DNA from: Fictibacillus gelatini DSM 15865
Lineage (GTDB): Bacteria > Bacillota > Bacilli > Bacillales > Fictibacillaceae
Reading direction: 5' to 3'
Length of the DNA: 64,000 nt
Assembly (NCBI RefSeq): GCF_000430745.1
Contig: NZ_KE387231.1
Coordinates: 1-64,000, forward strand
Numbering within the stretch: position 1 is the stretch's first letter; each line of letters begins with the position of its first letter. The position numbers were made by a program, and so were the translations under genes. Shown piece by piece: positions 1 to 8,529 of the stretch. Below the pieces are notes generated by a model. The model did not search any database. It was not told the origin of the DNA and was given only the letters and a program-made list of their open reading frames with translations.

Positions 1-1332
1 GGGCAGGCGATCCGTTTGTTCTATCAGGAATGCCACCTTTCGTTTTTGCTTTATTTTGAATCGTTCATTAAAGATTATGAAGCCATTTTAACATCGATCA
101 AAAATCAGCTGAAAAATTTTGAGCCTGATCCAAACGGCTTTATTAGCGAAAGTTTTTTGGATCATGATGTAAGAGCGGGACTTCATAAAATAGAGACAAC
201 AACCATCGGGATCGTCGATGAAGCGAACAAGGCGATGAAAGAAGTCCGGGATATTGTTGATCTTCCTTTCCTTGATGAAACAGAAGTGGTGGAAAACATC
301 TGGCGAGCGAAACGACATGCGAAAACGACGATCGAACAGCTTCACGCCTTTGATAAAGCGCAAACCGCCGCGCTGGAAACGGTAGAACAAGACCTCGCCT
401 TGATGGCAAACTATATCAACCAGATCAGCTCGGCAATCAAAAGCGGCGAAGTGACTATTTCAAATTACTCGGTAAAACAAATCACATCGTATGAAACCTA
501 TAATGACTTGATAGGCGACCTTGCCCAGAAGACAAATCCTTATGAAAACAAGTATAGACGCCCGGATGCGGACGAACAATTAATCGCGTCTTCGTACATC
601 GCACAGTTACAAAATAAAAACGTAACGAAAGAAGAATTTGAAACGCTACAGGAACAAAAAATCAAAACGGTTCATGTCATTGACGAATATGCGGAATATG
701 ACGGTGATTACCATATCCTCGCCAATGGAATGATTGTAAGGGAATATAAAGACAAGAATTTTAATAAACAATATCAAATTGTCGATAAGGTACCAAAAAA
801 CCGGGCAGGAGGGGTCCGAGAATTAGATTCCCCATTTGAAGGCACTCCATTAGAAATCGCAGAGTATGCCGTCCCCGGAGGACTTATAAAAAAAGGCGTC
901 ACCAAACTCGGGAAAAAGGCGATTACGGGTATCGAAAAGAAATTGGCGAAGGAGTGTACTGGAGGTACGCGTAAAAATATTTCACATCCGGTTCTCGATA
1001 ATACAAGATCGGGAAGTGCCTTAAAGAAACCGGACGGCCAACATGGTTTTAATGATATTATTGATAATTATACTCCGCATGCTAAAGAATTTGAGATAGT
1101 TGGTGGTGACGGAGTTAAAAGGAAATTATATCAAATTGAAGGCGGAATGAAGTATTACGACTATAAAGATTTATATAATAAAAACTTAAGGATTAAAGAG
1201 AGAATAACAACTGTTAAAGACCAAAACGGTATATTTGAGTGGATTGTTGACCCAGCCAAAGGTGTTACACATAGAAGATTTATTCCTAATGGGCAAATAA
1301 CAGGAGCTCCGAACCAAAGACCCAAAGAATGA
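1..1332 (+). CDS. LXG-domain type VII polymorphic toxin, C-terminal part (5' end outside window)
   Basis: The reading frame is open from the first base, so the start lies upstream of the window. The first 150 or so residues are a long helical stretch with the spacing of the LXG domain, which targets effectors to the Gram-positive type VII (Esx/Yuk) secretion system. A variable linker and a short glycine/lysine-rich pre-toxin segment (around GGLIKKGVTKLGKKAI) follow, then a C-terminal toxin domain of about 120 residues ending in a VTHRRFIPNG motif. That tail is like those of Bacillus LXG proteins, but I cannot assign its activity; nuclease is the usual outcome in this family. A probable immunity gene starts 16 bases after the stop, and a broken relative of the same gene follows. 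Family assignment is fairly sure; the activity is unknown. Confidence 0.8.
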   Translation, partial: GQAIRLFYQECHLSFLLYFESFIKDYEAILTSIKNQLKNFEPDPNGFISESFLDHDVRAGLHKIETTTIGIVDEANKAMKEVRDIVDLPFLDETEVVENIWRAKRHAKTTIEQLHAFDKAQTAALETVEQDLALMANYINQISSAIKSGEVTISNYSVKQITSYETYNDLIGDLAQKTNPYENKYRRPDADEQLIASSYIAQLQNKNVTKEEFETLQEQKIKTVHVIDEYAEYDGDYHILANGMIVREYKDKNFNKQYQIVDKVPKNRAGGVRELDSPFEGTPLEIAEYAVPGGLIKKGVTKLGKKAITGIEKKLAKECTGGTRKNISHPVLDNTRSGSALKKPDGQHGFNDIIDNYTPHAKEFEIVGGDGVKRKLYQIEGGMKYYDYKDLYNKNLRIKERITTVKDQNGIFEWIVDPAKGVTHRRFIPNGQITGAPNQRPKE

Positions 1333-1347
1333 AGGTGATTAGTGGAT

Positions 1348-1869
1348 ATGTTGATAGATATTTTCAAGCAAAACAAAATAAATTACGATTGGAAAACAAT
1401 ATATGTGGGCTTAAAACTTGATCTAATTAAATATGGTGACATAACAAATTATGCAGTTGAGTTTTTAAGTAGCCATCCTGAAGCTAACAATCAAAACATT
1501 ATTCAGCTTGCATGGGGTGGGGATGATTTCGATTACGAGAGTTTACTGGTGAATATATTGAAAGAGTCGAACATTGATGATTTGAACCTAGACGCCGATG
1601 TTTGGCAGTTTGAAATAAGAAAATGGAGATTTGCTTTACTTACATACTTAAAAATGATTCATCATGATGATTTTGAGAAGTTATTAGATAAGGTTGCTGA
1701 AGTGTATGCTGACTTTAATTATCCAGAAGATATGGATAGCTTTATTAATTATCTAGCGCCTAATGATGACTTTAATCCTTCGCAATATTCACAAGAGAAG
1801 AATGTTATCAGACTTGTTAACTTATTTAATGATTTCCTAAATAGAGAACAAAAAATACTTACTAAATGA
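1348..1869 (+). CDS. Probable immunity protein for the upstream LXG toxin (DUF2247-like)
   Basis: This acidic, soluble protein of 173 residues has no signal peptide or membrane segment. Its composition (many Asp, Glu, Trp and Tyr) and its position directly behind an LXG toxin are those of a cytoplasmic immunity protein that binds and blocks the toxin domain. The sequence reads like the DUF2247 family, which is common in such loci; this is recognition by eye. An AAGGTGAT ribosome binding site lies 8 bases before the ATG chosen here; an in-frame GTG six bases earlier sits too close to it. A rho-independent terminator follows, so toxin and immunity gene probably form one transcription unit. Confidence 0.65.
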   Translation: MLIDIFKQNKINYDWKTIYVGLKLDLIKYGDITNYAVEFLSSHPEANNQNIIQLAWGGDDFDYESLLVNILKESNIDDLNLDADVWQFEIRKWRFALLTYLKMIHHDDFEKLLDKVAEVYADFNYPEDMDSFINYLAPNDDFNPSQYSQEKNVIRLVNLFNDFLNREQKILTK

Positions 1870-1892
1870 GTTCCCTTTTTAATGGATTATGA

Positions 1893-1929
1893 CCTTGATT
1901 AGCACAACATGCTAGTTAAGGTTTTTTTA
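1893..1929 (+). terminator. Rho-independent terminator after the toxin/immunity pair
   Basis: The arms CCTTGATTAGCA and TGCTAGTTAAGG pair with two non-Watson-Crick positions around a short loop and are followed by seven T. The position 24 bases after the immunity gene stop fits the end of the operon. Confidence 0.75.
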
Positions 1930-1979
1930 TGTTTAACATTAAAATAGAAAAAGTGTCGCCTATAATGTCACACTAGCAA

Positions 1980-2375
1980 ACTTTGCGCAAAAAGGCCAAT
2001 CCTTATGAAAACAAACGCCCGGATGCAGACGAGCAATTAATCGCAGCATGATGCCGTCCCCGGAAGACTTATAAAAAAGGCGTCACCAAACTCGGGAAAA
2101 AGGCGATTACAGGTATCGAAAAGAAAGTGGTGAAGGAGTATACTAAGGGTACAGGTAAAGACTATAAAAACTATAAAGCTGTGGACTATACTGGAAAAAA
2201 GAAGATTAATGGAGAAGAAAGAGATATTAGCAGACGGGTTTTTCAAAGGATTGATATCGATTATAAGAGAATCGATCCTGATACTGGCATGACAAATTTT
2301 CAATTAATGAAAAAAGGAAGAGCACCAATTTGGAAAGATGAAACAGTTATAGAGTACCATCAAGAGTTTTTATAA
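1980..2375 (+). pseudogene. Decayed orphan LXG toxin tail with truncated LHH-type nuclease domain
   Basis: The first 70 bases match the linker of the upstream toxin gene (near base 525-595). About 270 bases of the parent are then missing, and the match resumes at the pre-toxin segment (parent base 864 onward), where an A-run is one base shorter and shifts the frame. After the shared part comes a different C-terminal domain. It reads RRVFQRIDIDYKRIDPDTG and then KKGRAPIWKDETVIEYHQ, which matches the start of LHH-type HNH/endonuclease VII toxins. It stops exactly where the catalytic LHH motif and the rest of the nuclease should be. No start codon with a ribosome binding site fits. This is a remnant of an alternative toxin cassette; an adjacent immunity gene for it is not seen. 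Confidence 0.75.
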
Positions 2376-2484
2376 TGGCTCCTCGCTATTTATGAAGAAA
2401 ATCCGACTTTAGATTGCATAATTCTTTATTTCACTGATCGCTGTACTTCTAAATTATGTTGGCATTGAATGTTGAGGTGATAAT

Positions 2485-2715
2485 ATGTACCTATCAATCA
2501 AAGAAACCGCTGAATATTTATCGCTCCCTGAATCGTATATTGAAAACCTTATCCTGCAAAAAAGGATACGCGCGATTCATGACGGGACGCAATATTTGAT
2601 CAATAAAGAGCAATTCAACACCCACCTTGAGCAAATGGAAAAGTATAAAAAAATGGTCGAAGAATATATGAATGAACCGATTCCCGAAGATTGGGATGCA
2701 AAAGACGAGGACTAG
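2485..2715 (+). CDS. Small excisionase-type helix-turn-helix protein
   Basis: This protein of 76 residues opens with YLSIKETAEYLSLPESYIENLI, a winged helix-turn-helix of the excisionase/MerR-like type (HTH_17). A basic segment with the usual K/R-x-Y-x-x positions and an acidic tail follow. Such proteins bind DNA; some are phage or island excisionases, but many Bacillus copies are free-standing with no known role. A GAGGTGAT ribosome binding site precedes the ATG. No integrase or attachment site is visible nearby, so a recombination role is not supported. It is flanked by toxin remnants on one side and a convergent nuclease-like gene on the other. Confidence 0.7.
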   Translation: MYLSIKETAEYLSLPESYIENLILQKRIRAIHDGTQYLINKEQFNTHLEQMEKYKKMVEEYMNEPIPEDWDAKDED

Positions 2716-2740
2716 GAATAAAGCATTCCCAGTCCTTTAT
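2709..2740 (+). terminator. Terminator hairpin overlapping the stop of the HTH gene
   Basis: GGACTAGGAA and TTCCCAGTCC form a 10-bp stem with one G-T pair; the first arm contains the stop codon. The T-run after it is weak. Confidence 0.5.
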
Positions 2741-2760
2741 ACTTTCCATATTTAAGGCAA

Positions 2761-3321
2761 TTACCGTCTCAATGAATCGATAAAGTTATAGTCTATAACC
2801 TTTCTTTCATCAACAATATCTAATAATTCATCATGTGGAAGGGTATCTTCTTTATCAGAATAAAATAAGGTTAAATGTACACCTTCGGATTTAGCAATTT
2901 CGAGGGCGGGGAGAAAATCACTATCGCCTGTCAATAATGAGGCATGAGTGATCAAGCGTTTTGTACTATGTAATACAATGTCTGTAGCTAAAGAAACATC
3001 AACACGTTTTTGTTCAAAAATCGTTCTTCCTTCATCGTCTATACCGCGAAAAGCAAGCTTTCCTTCACGTACTGTAAAACTGTTTAGTCTATTTAACTTT
3101 CGGAAAAATTTTTGTGCATTAGAAAATTGTTTGCTTTCTTCTTCTGTTGGATGTGAGGTCTGGTACGGTAAGCAGTGGTAATAGTAGGCTCTAAGCAATT
3201 GGCGATCCTCACTCATGCACATTGCTAATTTTTCGTAATCAATCTTTGCTTTTCCAAATGCACGTAATATGTTATCTAAATACCCGCCATCAATAAACAA
3301 AGCAGTTCTGGCAGAGATCAT
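2761..3321 (-). CDS. NYN-domain (PIN-like, LabA-type) putative nuclease
   Basis: This protein of 186 residues has the acidic signature of NYN domains: FIDGGY near residue 10, RVDVSLATDIV near 110 and LLTGDSDFLP near 130. NYN domains share the PIN/FLAP metal-dependent nuclease fold and usually act on RNA; the conserved Asp residues are all present, so the protein is probably active. No other domain is visible. The gene has its own strong promoter and a leader of about 95 bases holding a possible pseudoknot and then a terminator-like hairpin before the GGGAGTGAGGG ribosome binding site. This suggests control by transcription attenuation, or an RNA partner. Function in the cell is unknown. Confidence 0.75.
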   Translation of the reverse strand: MISARTALFIDGGYLDNILRAFGKAKIDYEKLAMCMSEDRQLLRAYYYHCLPYQTSHPTEEESKQFSNAQKFFRKLNRLNSFTVREGKLAFRGIDDEGRTIFEQKRVDVSLATDIVLHSTKRLITHASLLTGDSDFLPALEIAKSEGVHLTLFYSDKEDTLPHDELLDIVDERKVIDYNFIDSLRR

Positions 3322-3344
3322 AAGCCCTCACTCCCATAAAATAA

Positions 3345-3372
3345 AACAGGGGGATGCAAGCATCCCCCTGTT
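3345..3372 (-). terminator. Terminator-like hairpin in the leader of the NYN gene
   Basis: Read on the minus strand, AACAGGGGGAT pairs perfectly with ATCCCCCTGTT around a six-base loop and is followed by TTTTATTTTA. It lies between the promoter and the start codon of the NYN gene, about 25 bases before the start, and so could end transcription before the gene is reached. Confidence 0.7.
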
Positions 3373-3405
3373 GTTCTTGGCCTACCATCCACAAAAGAAC
3401 GGTAG
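3373..3405 (-). ncRNA. Possible H-type pseudoknot in the NYN gene leader
   Basis: In the minus-strand transcript CUACC can pair with GGUAG (5 bp), while GUUCUU, directly behind the first arm, can pair with AAGAAC (6 bp). The two pairings interlock and would form an H-type pseudoknot. It ends exactly where the terminator-like hairpin begins. I do not recognise it as a known riboswitch. The pairings are read directly; function is inference. Confidence 0.4.
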
Positions 3406-3422
3406 CGATTAATTCTAATTAT

Positions 3423-3451
3423 ATTATATTCAAATTAATTAAGAATGTAAA
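3423..3451 (-). promoter_or_regulatory. Strong sigma-A type promoter of the NYN gene
   Basis: On the minus strand TTTACA is followed after exactly 17 bases by TATAAT. The expected transcript begins about 95 bases before the NYN start codon. Confidence 0.75.
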
Positions 3452-3511
3452 CAAAATGTATAAAAATTCGCAAAGTATTTTCTTTAATCGTCACTAAACG
3501 CCCGGTTATTC

Positions 3512-3552
3512 AAAAAAAGTTTACTCAAGTTTTTGGAAAAACTTGAGTAAAC
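3512..3552 (-). terminator. Terminator of the M20 amidohydrolase gene
   Basis: A perfect 16-bp inverted repeat beginning GTTTACTCAAG is followed on the minus strand by seven T. It starts about 10 bases after the stop codon of the M20 gene. Confidence 0.9.
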
Positions 3553-3561
3553 ACTAAATTG

Positions 3562-4725
3562 TTATGTTGTGCTAAGCTCCTGGATTTTGCCTCTTTCGCT
3601 ATTTCCTTTTTCAAGCGTATTTAATACGGCTTTTGCTAATATGTGGATGCCCTTTAAAATAGCTTCCCGGTCAAACGTCATGTGGGGGTGGTGAAGACCA
3701 GGTTCAAGTCCGCACCCAAGCCCGAGCATCGTTGATTTTAAATGTGGCCGTTTTAATGCATAGAAATGAAAATCTTCTCCGCCTGTTGTAACGAGCGGTA
3801 GATCTAAGTTTTCGCTTCCAATCGTTTCGCAAATTGCTTCAGCCATCATTTGCTGGGCCTCGGGGTGCACCCGGGCAGCGGCAAGATGTGGCGGGATGAC
3901 GAGGTCGATTTTCACCTGGTAAAAATTCGCCACAGAATCTGCCGCCATTTTCACATGCTCGACTAACGTTTCCATCACTTCATTCGTTTGCGCCCTTAAG
4001 TCAAGGCTAAATTCCGCCTGACCTGGAATAATATTGGAACATTCTCCGCCGGCACGGAGCATCGTCATTTTGACAGAATGAGGGATCATCGGGTCAATAT
4101 GAATGTGGGCCAGTTCATGAACGAGCGTCGATGCCACTTCAATTGCGTTAGTGCCAAGGTGCGGCCTTGCCCCATGAGCATCTTCCCCGATAATCGTTCC
4201 TCCAATATATTGGCTGGCACCATGGATGATGGCGGGTGCTGCGTGCCCGTTTTTTGTTTCCTGAACCGGCCGCAAATGAACGCCATATAAATAATCGACA
4301 TCATCAACGACGCCTTTTTCAATCATTTTCAGAGCCCCTTCGCCTTTTTCTTCGGCAGGTTGAAAGATAAAGCGAATCGTTCCGACGGGCAATGATTTCA
4401 ATTTCTTTAAAAGAAGAAGAACACCAAGCGCCATTGTCATATGGGAGTCATGTCCACAAGAATGGTTCGCCCGGAATTCACCGTCCACTTCTTGCCAGAG
4501 AGCATCCATATCGGCCCTGACGGCAACGACGGGAGAACCTTCACCAATTTCGCCGATGACCCCCGTACAATCATCAAAGGTATACGTACGGCAGCCATAT
4601 GAATCGAGCTTTTGTTTAATAAATTTTGTCGTCCCAATTTCCTTCCAGCTTACTTCTGGATGGTGATGAAGGTGTTCAAATATCTCCATCACCTCTTGCT
4701 TAATTTCTTCAAGTAATGCCTCCAT
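3562..4725 (-). CDS. M20-family metal-dependent amidohydrolase/aminoacylase
   Basis: This enzyme of 387 residues belongs to the M20D amidohydrolases that release an acyl group from N-acyl amino acids or related amides. The metal-site motifs are visible: RADMDALW near 70, SCGHDSH with Cys90 and His92, QPAEEKGEG with Glu125/126, and GGEDFHFY near 335. A dimerisation domain sits in between (around [10 protein letters not shown]). The substrate cannot be fixed from sequence; N-acetylcysteine/cystine-type and diaminopimelate-type members look alike. The start chosen is the ATG 11 bases after AAAGGAG; a TTG 21 bases upstream would contain that ribosome binding site. It stands alone between its terminator and pepT. 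Confidence 0.8.
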   Translation of the reverse strand: MEALLEEIKQEVMEIFEHLHHHPEVSWKEIGTTKFIKQKLDSYGCRTYTFDDCTGVIGEIGEGSPVVAVRADMDALWQEVDGEFRANHSCGHDSHMTMALGVLLLLKKLKSLPVGTIRFIFQPAEEKGEGALKMIEKGVVDDVDYLYGVHLRPVQETKNGHAAPAIIHGASQYIGGTIIGEDAHGARPHLGTNAIEVASTLVHELAHIHIDPMIPHSVKMTMLRAGGECSNIIPGQAEFSLDLRAQTNEVMETLVEHVKMAADSVANFYQVKIDLVIPPHLAAARVHPEAQQMMAEAICETIGSENLDLPLVTTGGEDFHFYALKRPHLKSTMLGLGCGLEPGLHHPHMTFDREAILKGIHILAKAVLNTLEKGNSERGKIQELSTT

Positions 4726-4980
4726 GATGAAAAATGCTCCTTTCAAACAACTCCGTCCTGATCATAACCAAAACTACTAATGGATCTATCGTTTTGCTAA
4801 AAAACCTTCCATATAATGTAGCATAACGGCAAAATATTCACAATACTTGATATTATTTTCAATACATACCCTTTATAAATCATATCAAACAAGTGCTGGT
4901 AGGGATACATGATCTTGAAAAGCAATAGTCGTGGTACTTTATTTTATGTTAAAAATTGTAGAATATGATCAGGTGAAAAA

Positions 4981-5016
4981 CATAAAAAGCTAACCCGGCT
5001 AAATAAGGTTAGCTTT
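4981..5016 (-). terminator. Terminator of pepT
   Basis: AAAGCTAACC pairs with GGTTAGCTTT around an 11-base loop, with a T-run on the minus strand. It lies directly after the pepT stop. Confidence 0.85.
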
Positions 5017-5029
5017 AAGTGTCCGCTTC

Positions 5030-6262
5030 CTATGCTTTCTGTTCAAAGCGTTTAATAATTTCAATGATCACGTTGGTCGCTTTAATCATATTGTCTACTG
5101 AAATAAATTCGTACTTGCCGTGATAGTTTTCCCCGCCAGTGAAAATATTTGGTGTCGGAAGCCCCATATACGATAGCTGGGAACCGTCTGTACCGCCGCG
5201 GATCGGCTTAATATTCGGTTGAATGCCGAGGCTCTCCATCGCTTCATAGGCAATATCGACGATTTCTTTAACTGGCTCGATTTTTTCTTTCATATTATAA
5301 TATTGATCGTTCATCTCAAGAAGAATATTTTCTTCACCATATGTTTTTCGTAACTCATTTACGATTGCTTCTAAATTGGCTTTTCTTGCCTGAAACTCTT
5401 CCTTGTCAAAGTCACGGATAATATAGTGCAGTTTTGTTTCTTCAACATCGCCGTTAATTGAAATTAAATGATAGAAGCCTTCGTATCCTTCCGTTGTTTC
5501 CGGCGCTTCTTCTTGCGGAAGGCGATTGTTTAATTCCATCGCGATTTTAGCGGAGTTGACCATTTTACCTTTGGCTGAACCGGGGTGGATATTTTTCCCT
5601 CTGATCGTGATTTTGGCTGCAGCGGCATTGAAGCTTTCATATTCCAACTCTCCAAGAGGCCCGCCGTCAACCGTATAGGCAAATTTTGCATTGAAGGCGT
5701 TTACATCAAATTTGTGGGGACCGCGTCCGATTTCTTCATCAGGCGTGAAAGCGATTCTAACTTTTCCGTGCTTGATTTCAGGGTGCTGGATTAAATACGC
5801 CATCGCAGTCATAATTTCAGCAATACCCGCTTTATTGTCGGCGCCTAGAAGCGTTGTCCCGTCAGTCGTAATAAGCGTATGCCCGATATATTTTTCTAGA
5901 TCCGGGAAGTCTTTTGGGGAAAGGACGACATTTAAGCTTTTGTTTAAGATAATATCTTTTCCGTCATAGTTTTCAACGATTTGTGGATTGACGTTTTTTC
6001 CGGTAAAATCAGTTGCCGTATCGACATGAGCTAAAAATCCAATCGTTGGTACTTCTTTTTCTGTAGTAGAAGGGAGCGTTGCCATGACGTATCCATTTTC
6101 ATCCATGGTCACTTCCTCCATGCCGATCGACTTTAATTCTTCTACAAGCATACGAGCGAGTTCCAGCTGTCCGGGTGTTGAAGGGCATGTGCTGCTGCTT
6201 TCATCAGACTGTGTGTCCACTTTCACATAGGAAGTGAATCGTTCAATGATTTCATTTTTCAA
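5030..6262 (-). CDS. pepT: Peptidase T (tripeptide aminopeptidase)
   Basis: The 410-residue length is that of PepT. This cytosolic dizinc M20B enzyme removes the N-terminal residue from tripeptides. Visible motifs are FLAHVDTA (His79, Asp81), [14 protein letters not shown] with the bridging Asp near 141, TPDEEIGRG with the catalytic Glu pair near 174, and GGTDGS in the C-terminal part. The start is a TTG about 11 bases after GGAG. It is a single gene with its own terminator, running in the same direction as the amidohydrolase but separated from it by about 300 bases, in which I see no other gene. Confidence 0.92.
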   Translation of the reverse strand: MKNEIIERFTSYVKVDTQSDESSSTCPSTPGQLELARMLVEELKSIGMEEVTMDENGYVMATLPSTTEKEVPTIGFLAHVDTATDFTGKNVNPQIVENYDGKDIILNKSLNVVLSPKDFPDLEKYIGHTLITTDGTTLLGADNKAGIAEIMTAMAYLIQHPEIKHGKVRIAFTPDEEIGRGPHKFDVNAFNAKFAYTVDGGPLGELEYESFNAAAAKITIRGKNIHPGSAKGKMVNSAKIAMELNNRLPQEEAPETTEGYEGFYHLISINGDVEETKLHYIIRDFDKEEFQARKANLEAIVNELRKTYGEENILLEMNDQYYNMKEKIEPVKEIVDIAYEAMESLGIQPNIKPIRGGTDGSQLSYMGLPTPNIFTGGENYHGKYEFISVDNMIKATNVIIEIIKRFEQKA

Positions 6263-6353
6263 CTTTTCTTCATCTCCTTTTTCGATCCTCGCTATTTATC
6301 TTATCATGATTTTAATGTTCTACCCAATTGCAGATTTTCGTTTTGAAAGTTAA

Positions 6354-6382
6354 GAAAATGCCCCGATAAACGAGACATTTTC
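6354..6382 (-). terminator. Probable terminator of the asparagine synthetase gene
   Basis: GAAAATG and CATTTTC arms with partial extension form a hairpin just after the stop codon. The T-run behind it on the minus strand is interrupted, so strength is uncertain. Confidence 0.5.
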
Positions 6383-6391
6383 AAAAAAGTG

Positions 6392-8218
6392 TTAGATCCG
6401 GACACTAATATCATATTCTTTAAGCCAATAGTTCACTTGAAGAAGATAATCGATCAATCCGCGAGCCTCTGTTCCGTTTATTGTTTTATCGTTGCCATCG
6501 GCGATAGTGCGGACCCGTTCTTTGTTGATCATCGGTAAAATCGGTGAATTTGGATCGTTTAATACATCGACCATCCAGTTGCTGACCCCTTTTAAATATG
6601 CGGCATCTTTTGTGCTTGGATAGGCGCTTTTTCTCCGATTGCGCACATCGTCTGGGAGATAGCCTTCAAAAGCCCGGCGAAGAATTCCCTTTTCAATATT
6701 GTCGATGCTTTTCAATTCAAATGGCACATTCCATAAATATTCGACAAGCCGGTAATCGCAGAACGGTACGCGTACTTCAAATCCTGTCATCATGCTAGAG
6801 CGGTCTTTTCGATCAAGCATGAACGGAAGGAATCTGGTAATAAACATATAGGACATTTGCCGCTGTTTTGCCTGCAAATCTTCTTCTCCTTCTAGAAAAG
6901 GAACTTCACTGAGCGCTTCCAAAAATCTTTGTTTTTGGTATAGTTCGGGCTGAATGCTCTCTTTTAAATCTTCAGATAGAATACTAGAAAAATAGCCAAG
7001 GTTAACATTCCACGGAAACACATTAGCATTTAAAAACTGGTCTTGATAAAACCATGGATAGCCGGAAAAGACTTCATCCGCCGATTCGCCGGAAAGGGCG
7101 ACGGTTGCATTCTTTTTCATTTCTTTAAACAAAAGATAAAGGGATGTTTCAAGCTCCCCGACGCCAGGCAGGTCCCGGGCCCGCATCGGAACAAGCAAAT
7201 TCTCGACTAGCTTGTCAGCTCCAAGAACGATTGAATGATGGTTAGTTCCGACATGCTCTGATACCCGTTTTACCCATGGCTCGTCGAGATCGCGGCGAAG
7301 AAAATCCTGCTCAAAATCCTTTTCATTGTTGACAAAATCGATTGAATACGTATGCAGCGTTTTTCCGTTCCGTCTATATTCAGCGCCTGCCATAGCGGTT
7401 AGCCCGCTCGAATCAAGTCCGCCGGAAAGCATCGTGACAAGCGGACGGTCGGATAGTAATTGGCGTTTGACGGTATCTTCTAATATCGAACGAATCGTCT
7501 GAACGGTAGTATCTACGTCATCCGTATGTTCTTTGCTTTCAAGTTTCCAATAGCGTTCCGTTTTGACCCGATTGGCCGTAAACGTCATGTAATGGCCTGC
7601 CCGTACTTCTTTTACGTTTTTAAACACGCCATTTCCGGGTGTTCGCATCGGTCCGAGGGCGAACACTTCAGCAAGCCCTTCGCGATCTACCTCTGTTTTT
7701 ACCAGCGGATGGGAAAGCAGTACTTTCAGCTCAGAACCGAAAATAATGGCACTGCCCTGCACGGTATAAAATAAAGGCTTCACTCCTAGATGATCTCGAC
7801 CGAGCATAAGCTGCTGGCGTCTTTCATCCCAAATTCCAAACGCAAAAATGCCGTTAAAGTGTTTCACACAATCTTCTTTCCACTCTAAATAGGCATGAAG
7901 CAATACTTCTGTATCTGAATTGGTTTGAAAGTGGTGGCCTTTTTCTATTAATTTTTTGCGCAACTCCTTGTAATTGTATAGCTCCCCGTTATAGGTCAGG
8001 GCTATTGTATATTCGCCATCTTGATAAAGCATTGGTTGGAGTCCGCCTTCCGGATCAATGACAATCAAACGACGATGGCCAAATGCCGCACGCTCTGAAA
8101 ACCAAAACCCGTCCGCATCCGGTCCTCGATGTATAATGCGATCCGTCATTTTCTTTAAAATAGGTTGTTGTTCGGAAAGATTTCTTGTCCAATCAATCCA
8201 GCCTGCAATTCCACACAT
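6392..8218 (-). CDS. asnB: Glutamine-hydrolysing asparagine synthetase
   Basis: This protein of 608 residues makes asparagine from aspartate, ATP and glutamine. The start is fixed by the class II glutaminase domain: after Met removal, Cys2 of MCGIAGWID is the nucleophile, and a GAAGGC ribosome binding site precedes it. Longer in-frame starts would bury the Cys. The N-terminal domain shows HRGPDADG, NGELYNY and SDTEVLLH; the C-terminal synthetase domain shows the PPi loop MLSGGLDSSG. Length and sequence resemble AsnO (YisO) of B. subtilis more than AsnB. It is divergent from a TetR gene; no T-box leader is seen. Members of this family also modify peptidoglycan or other acceptors, which cannot be excluded. 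Confidence 0.88.
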   Translation of the reverse strand: MCGIAGWIDWTRNLSEQQPILKKMTDRIIHRGPDADGFWFSERAAFGHRRLIVIDPEGGLQPMLYQDGEYTIALTYNGELYNYKELRKKLIEKGHHFQTNSDTEVLLHAYLEWKEDCVKHFNGIFAFGIWDERRQQLMLGRDHLGVKPLFYTVQGSAIIFGSELKVLLSHPLVKTEVDREGLAEVFALGPMRTPGNGVFKNVKEVRAGHYMTFTANRVKTERYWKLESKEHTDDVDTTVQTIRSILEDTVKRQLLSDRPLVTMLSGGLDSSGLTAMAGAEYRRNGKTLHTYSIDFVNNEKDFEQDFLRRDLDEPWVKRVSEHVGTNHHSIVLGADKLVENLLVPMRARDLPGVGELETSLYLLFKEMKKNATVALSGESADEVFSGYPWFYQDQFLNANVFPWNVNLGYFSSILSEDLKESIQPELYQKQRFLEALSEVPFLEGEEDLQAKQRQMSYMFITRFLPFMLDRKDRSSMMTGFEVRVPFCDYRLVEYLWNVPFELKSIDNIEKGILRRAFEGYLPDDVRNRRKSAYPSTKDAAYLKGVSNWMVDVLNDPNSPILPMINKERVRTIADGNDKTINGTEARGLIDYLLQVNYWLKEYDISVRI

Positions 8219-8468
8219 TCTATTGCCTTCTTTCTTTCGTTGGTCTCCTATCAAAGCCCCCTCGAAAAAGTCGACCAAGTTGCAAATTCAGTCGAATCAT
8301 CGTAAAAAAATAGAATGAATTCGACTGAATTCTGATTTTGGTCATATTTTAATGGTAAATCGCAAGACAATGAAAGGCAAACAATTATAATCGATTTGCT
8401 TGAAAATACGAGTTTAGTCCTATCTCTGCCTGTTTCTATTAGTGCTTATATCACATTTGTTAGTATTA

Positions 8469-8497
8469 TTTGATTCATCAGCAAAGATCAGTATAAT
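8469..8497 (+). promoter_or_regulatory. Probable promoter of the TetR gene
   Basis: A consensus TATAAT lies about 30 bases before the gene, with TTGATT 16 bases upstream. The rest of the 311-base divergent gap is AT-rich with no further element I can name. Confidence 0.5.
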
Positions 8498-8529
8498 GGT
8501 ATAAAATAGACTGGATAAAGGTGCTAAGA

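Noticed and set aside
2485-3330. Mobile island boundary suggested by an excisionase-like HTH gene near a toxin remnant
   Set aside because: No integrase, transposase, direct-repeat attachment site or tRNA gene is visible.
8219-8529. T-box leader for the asparagine synthetase gene
   Set aside because: No T-box consensus, specifier loop or terminator is present in the gap on the minus strand.
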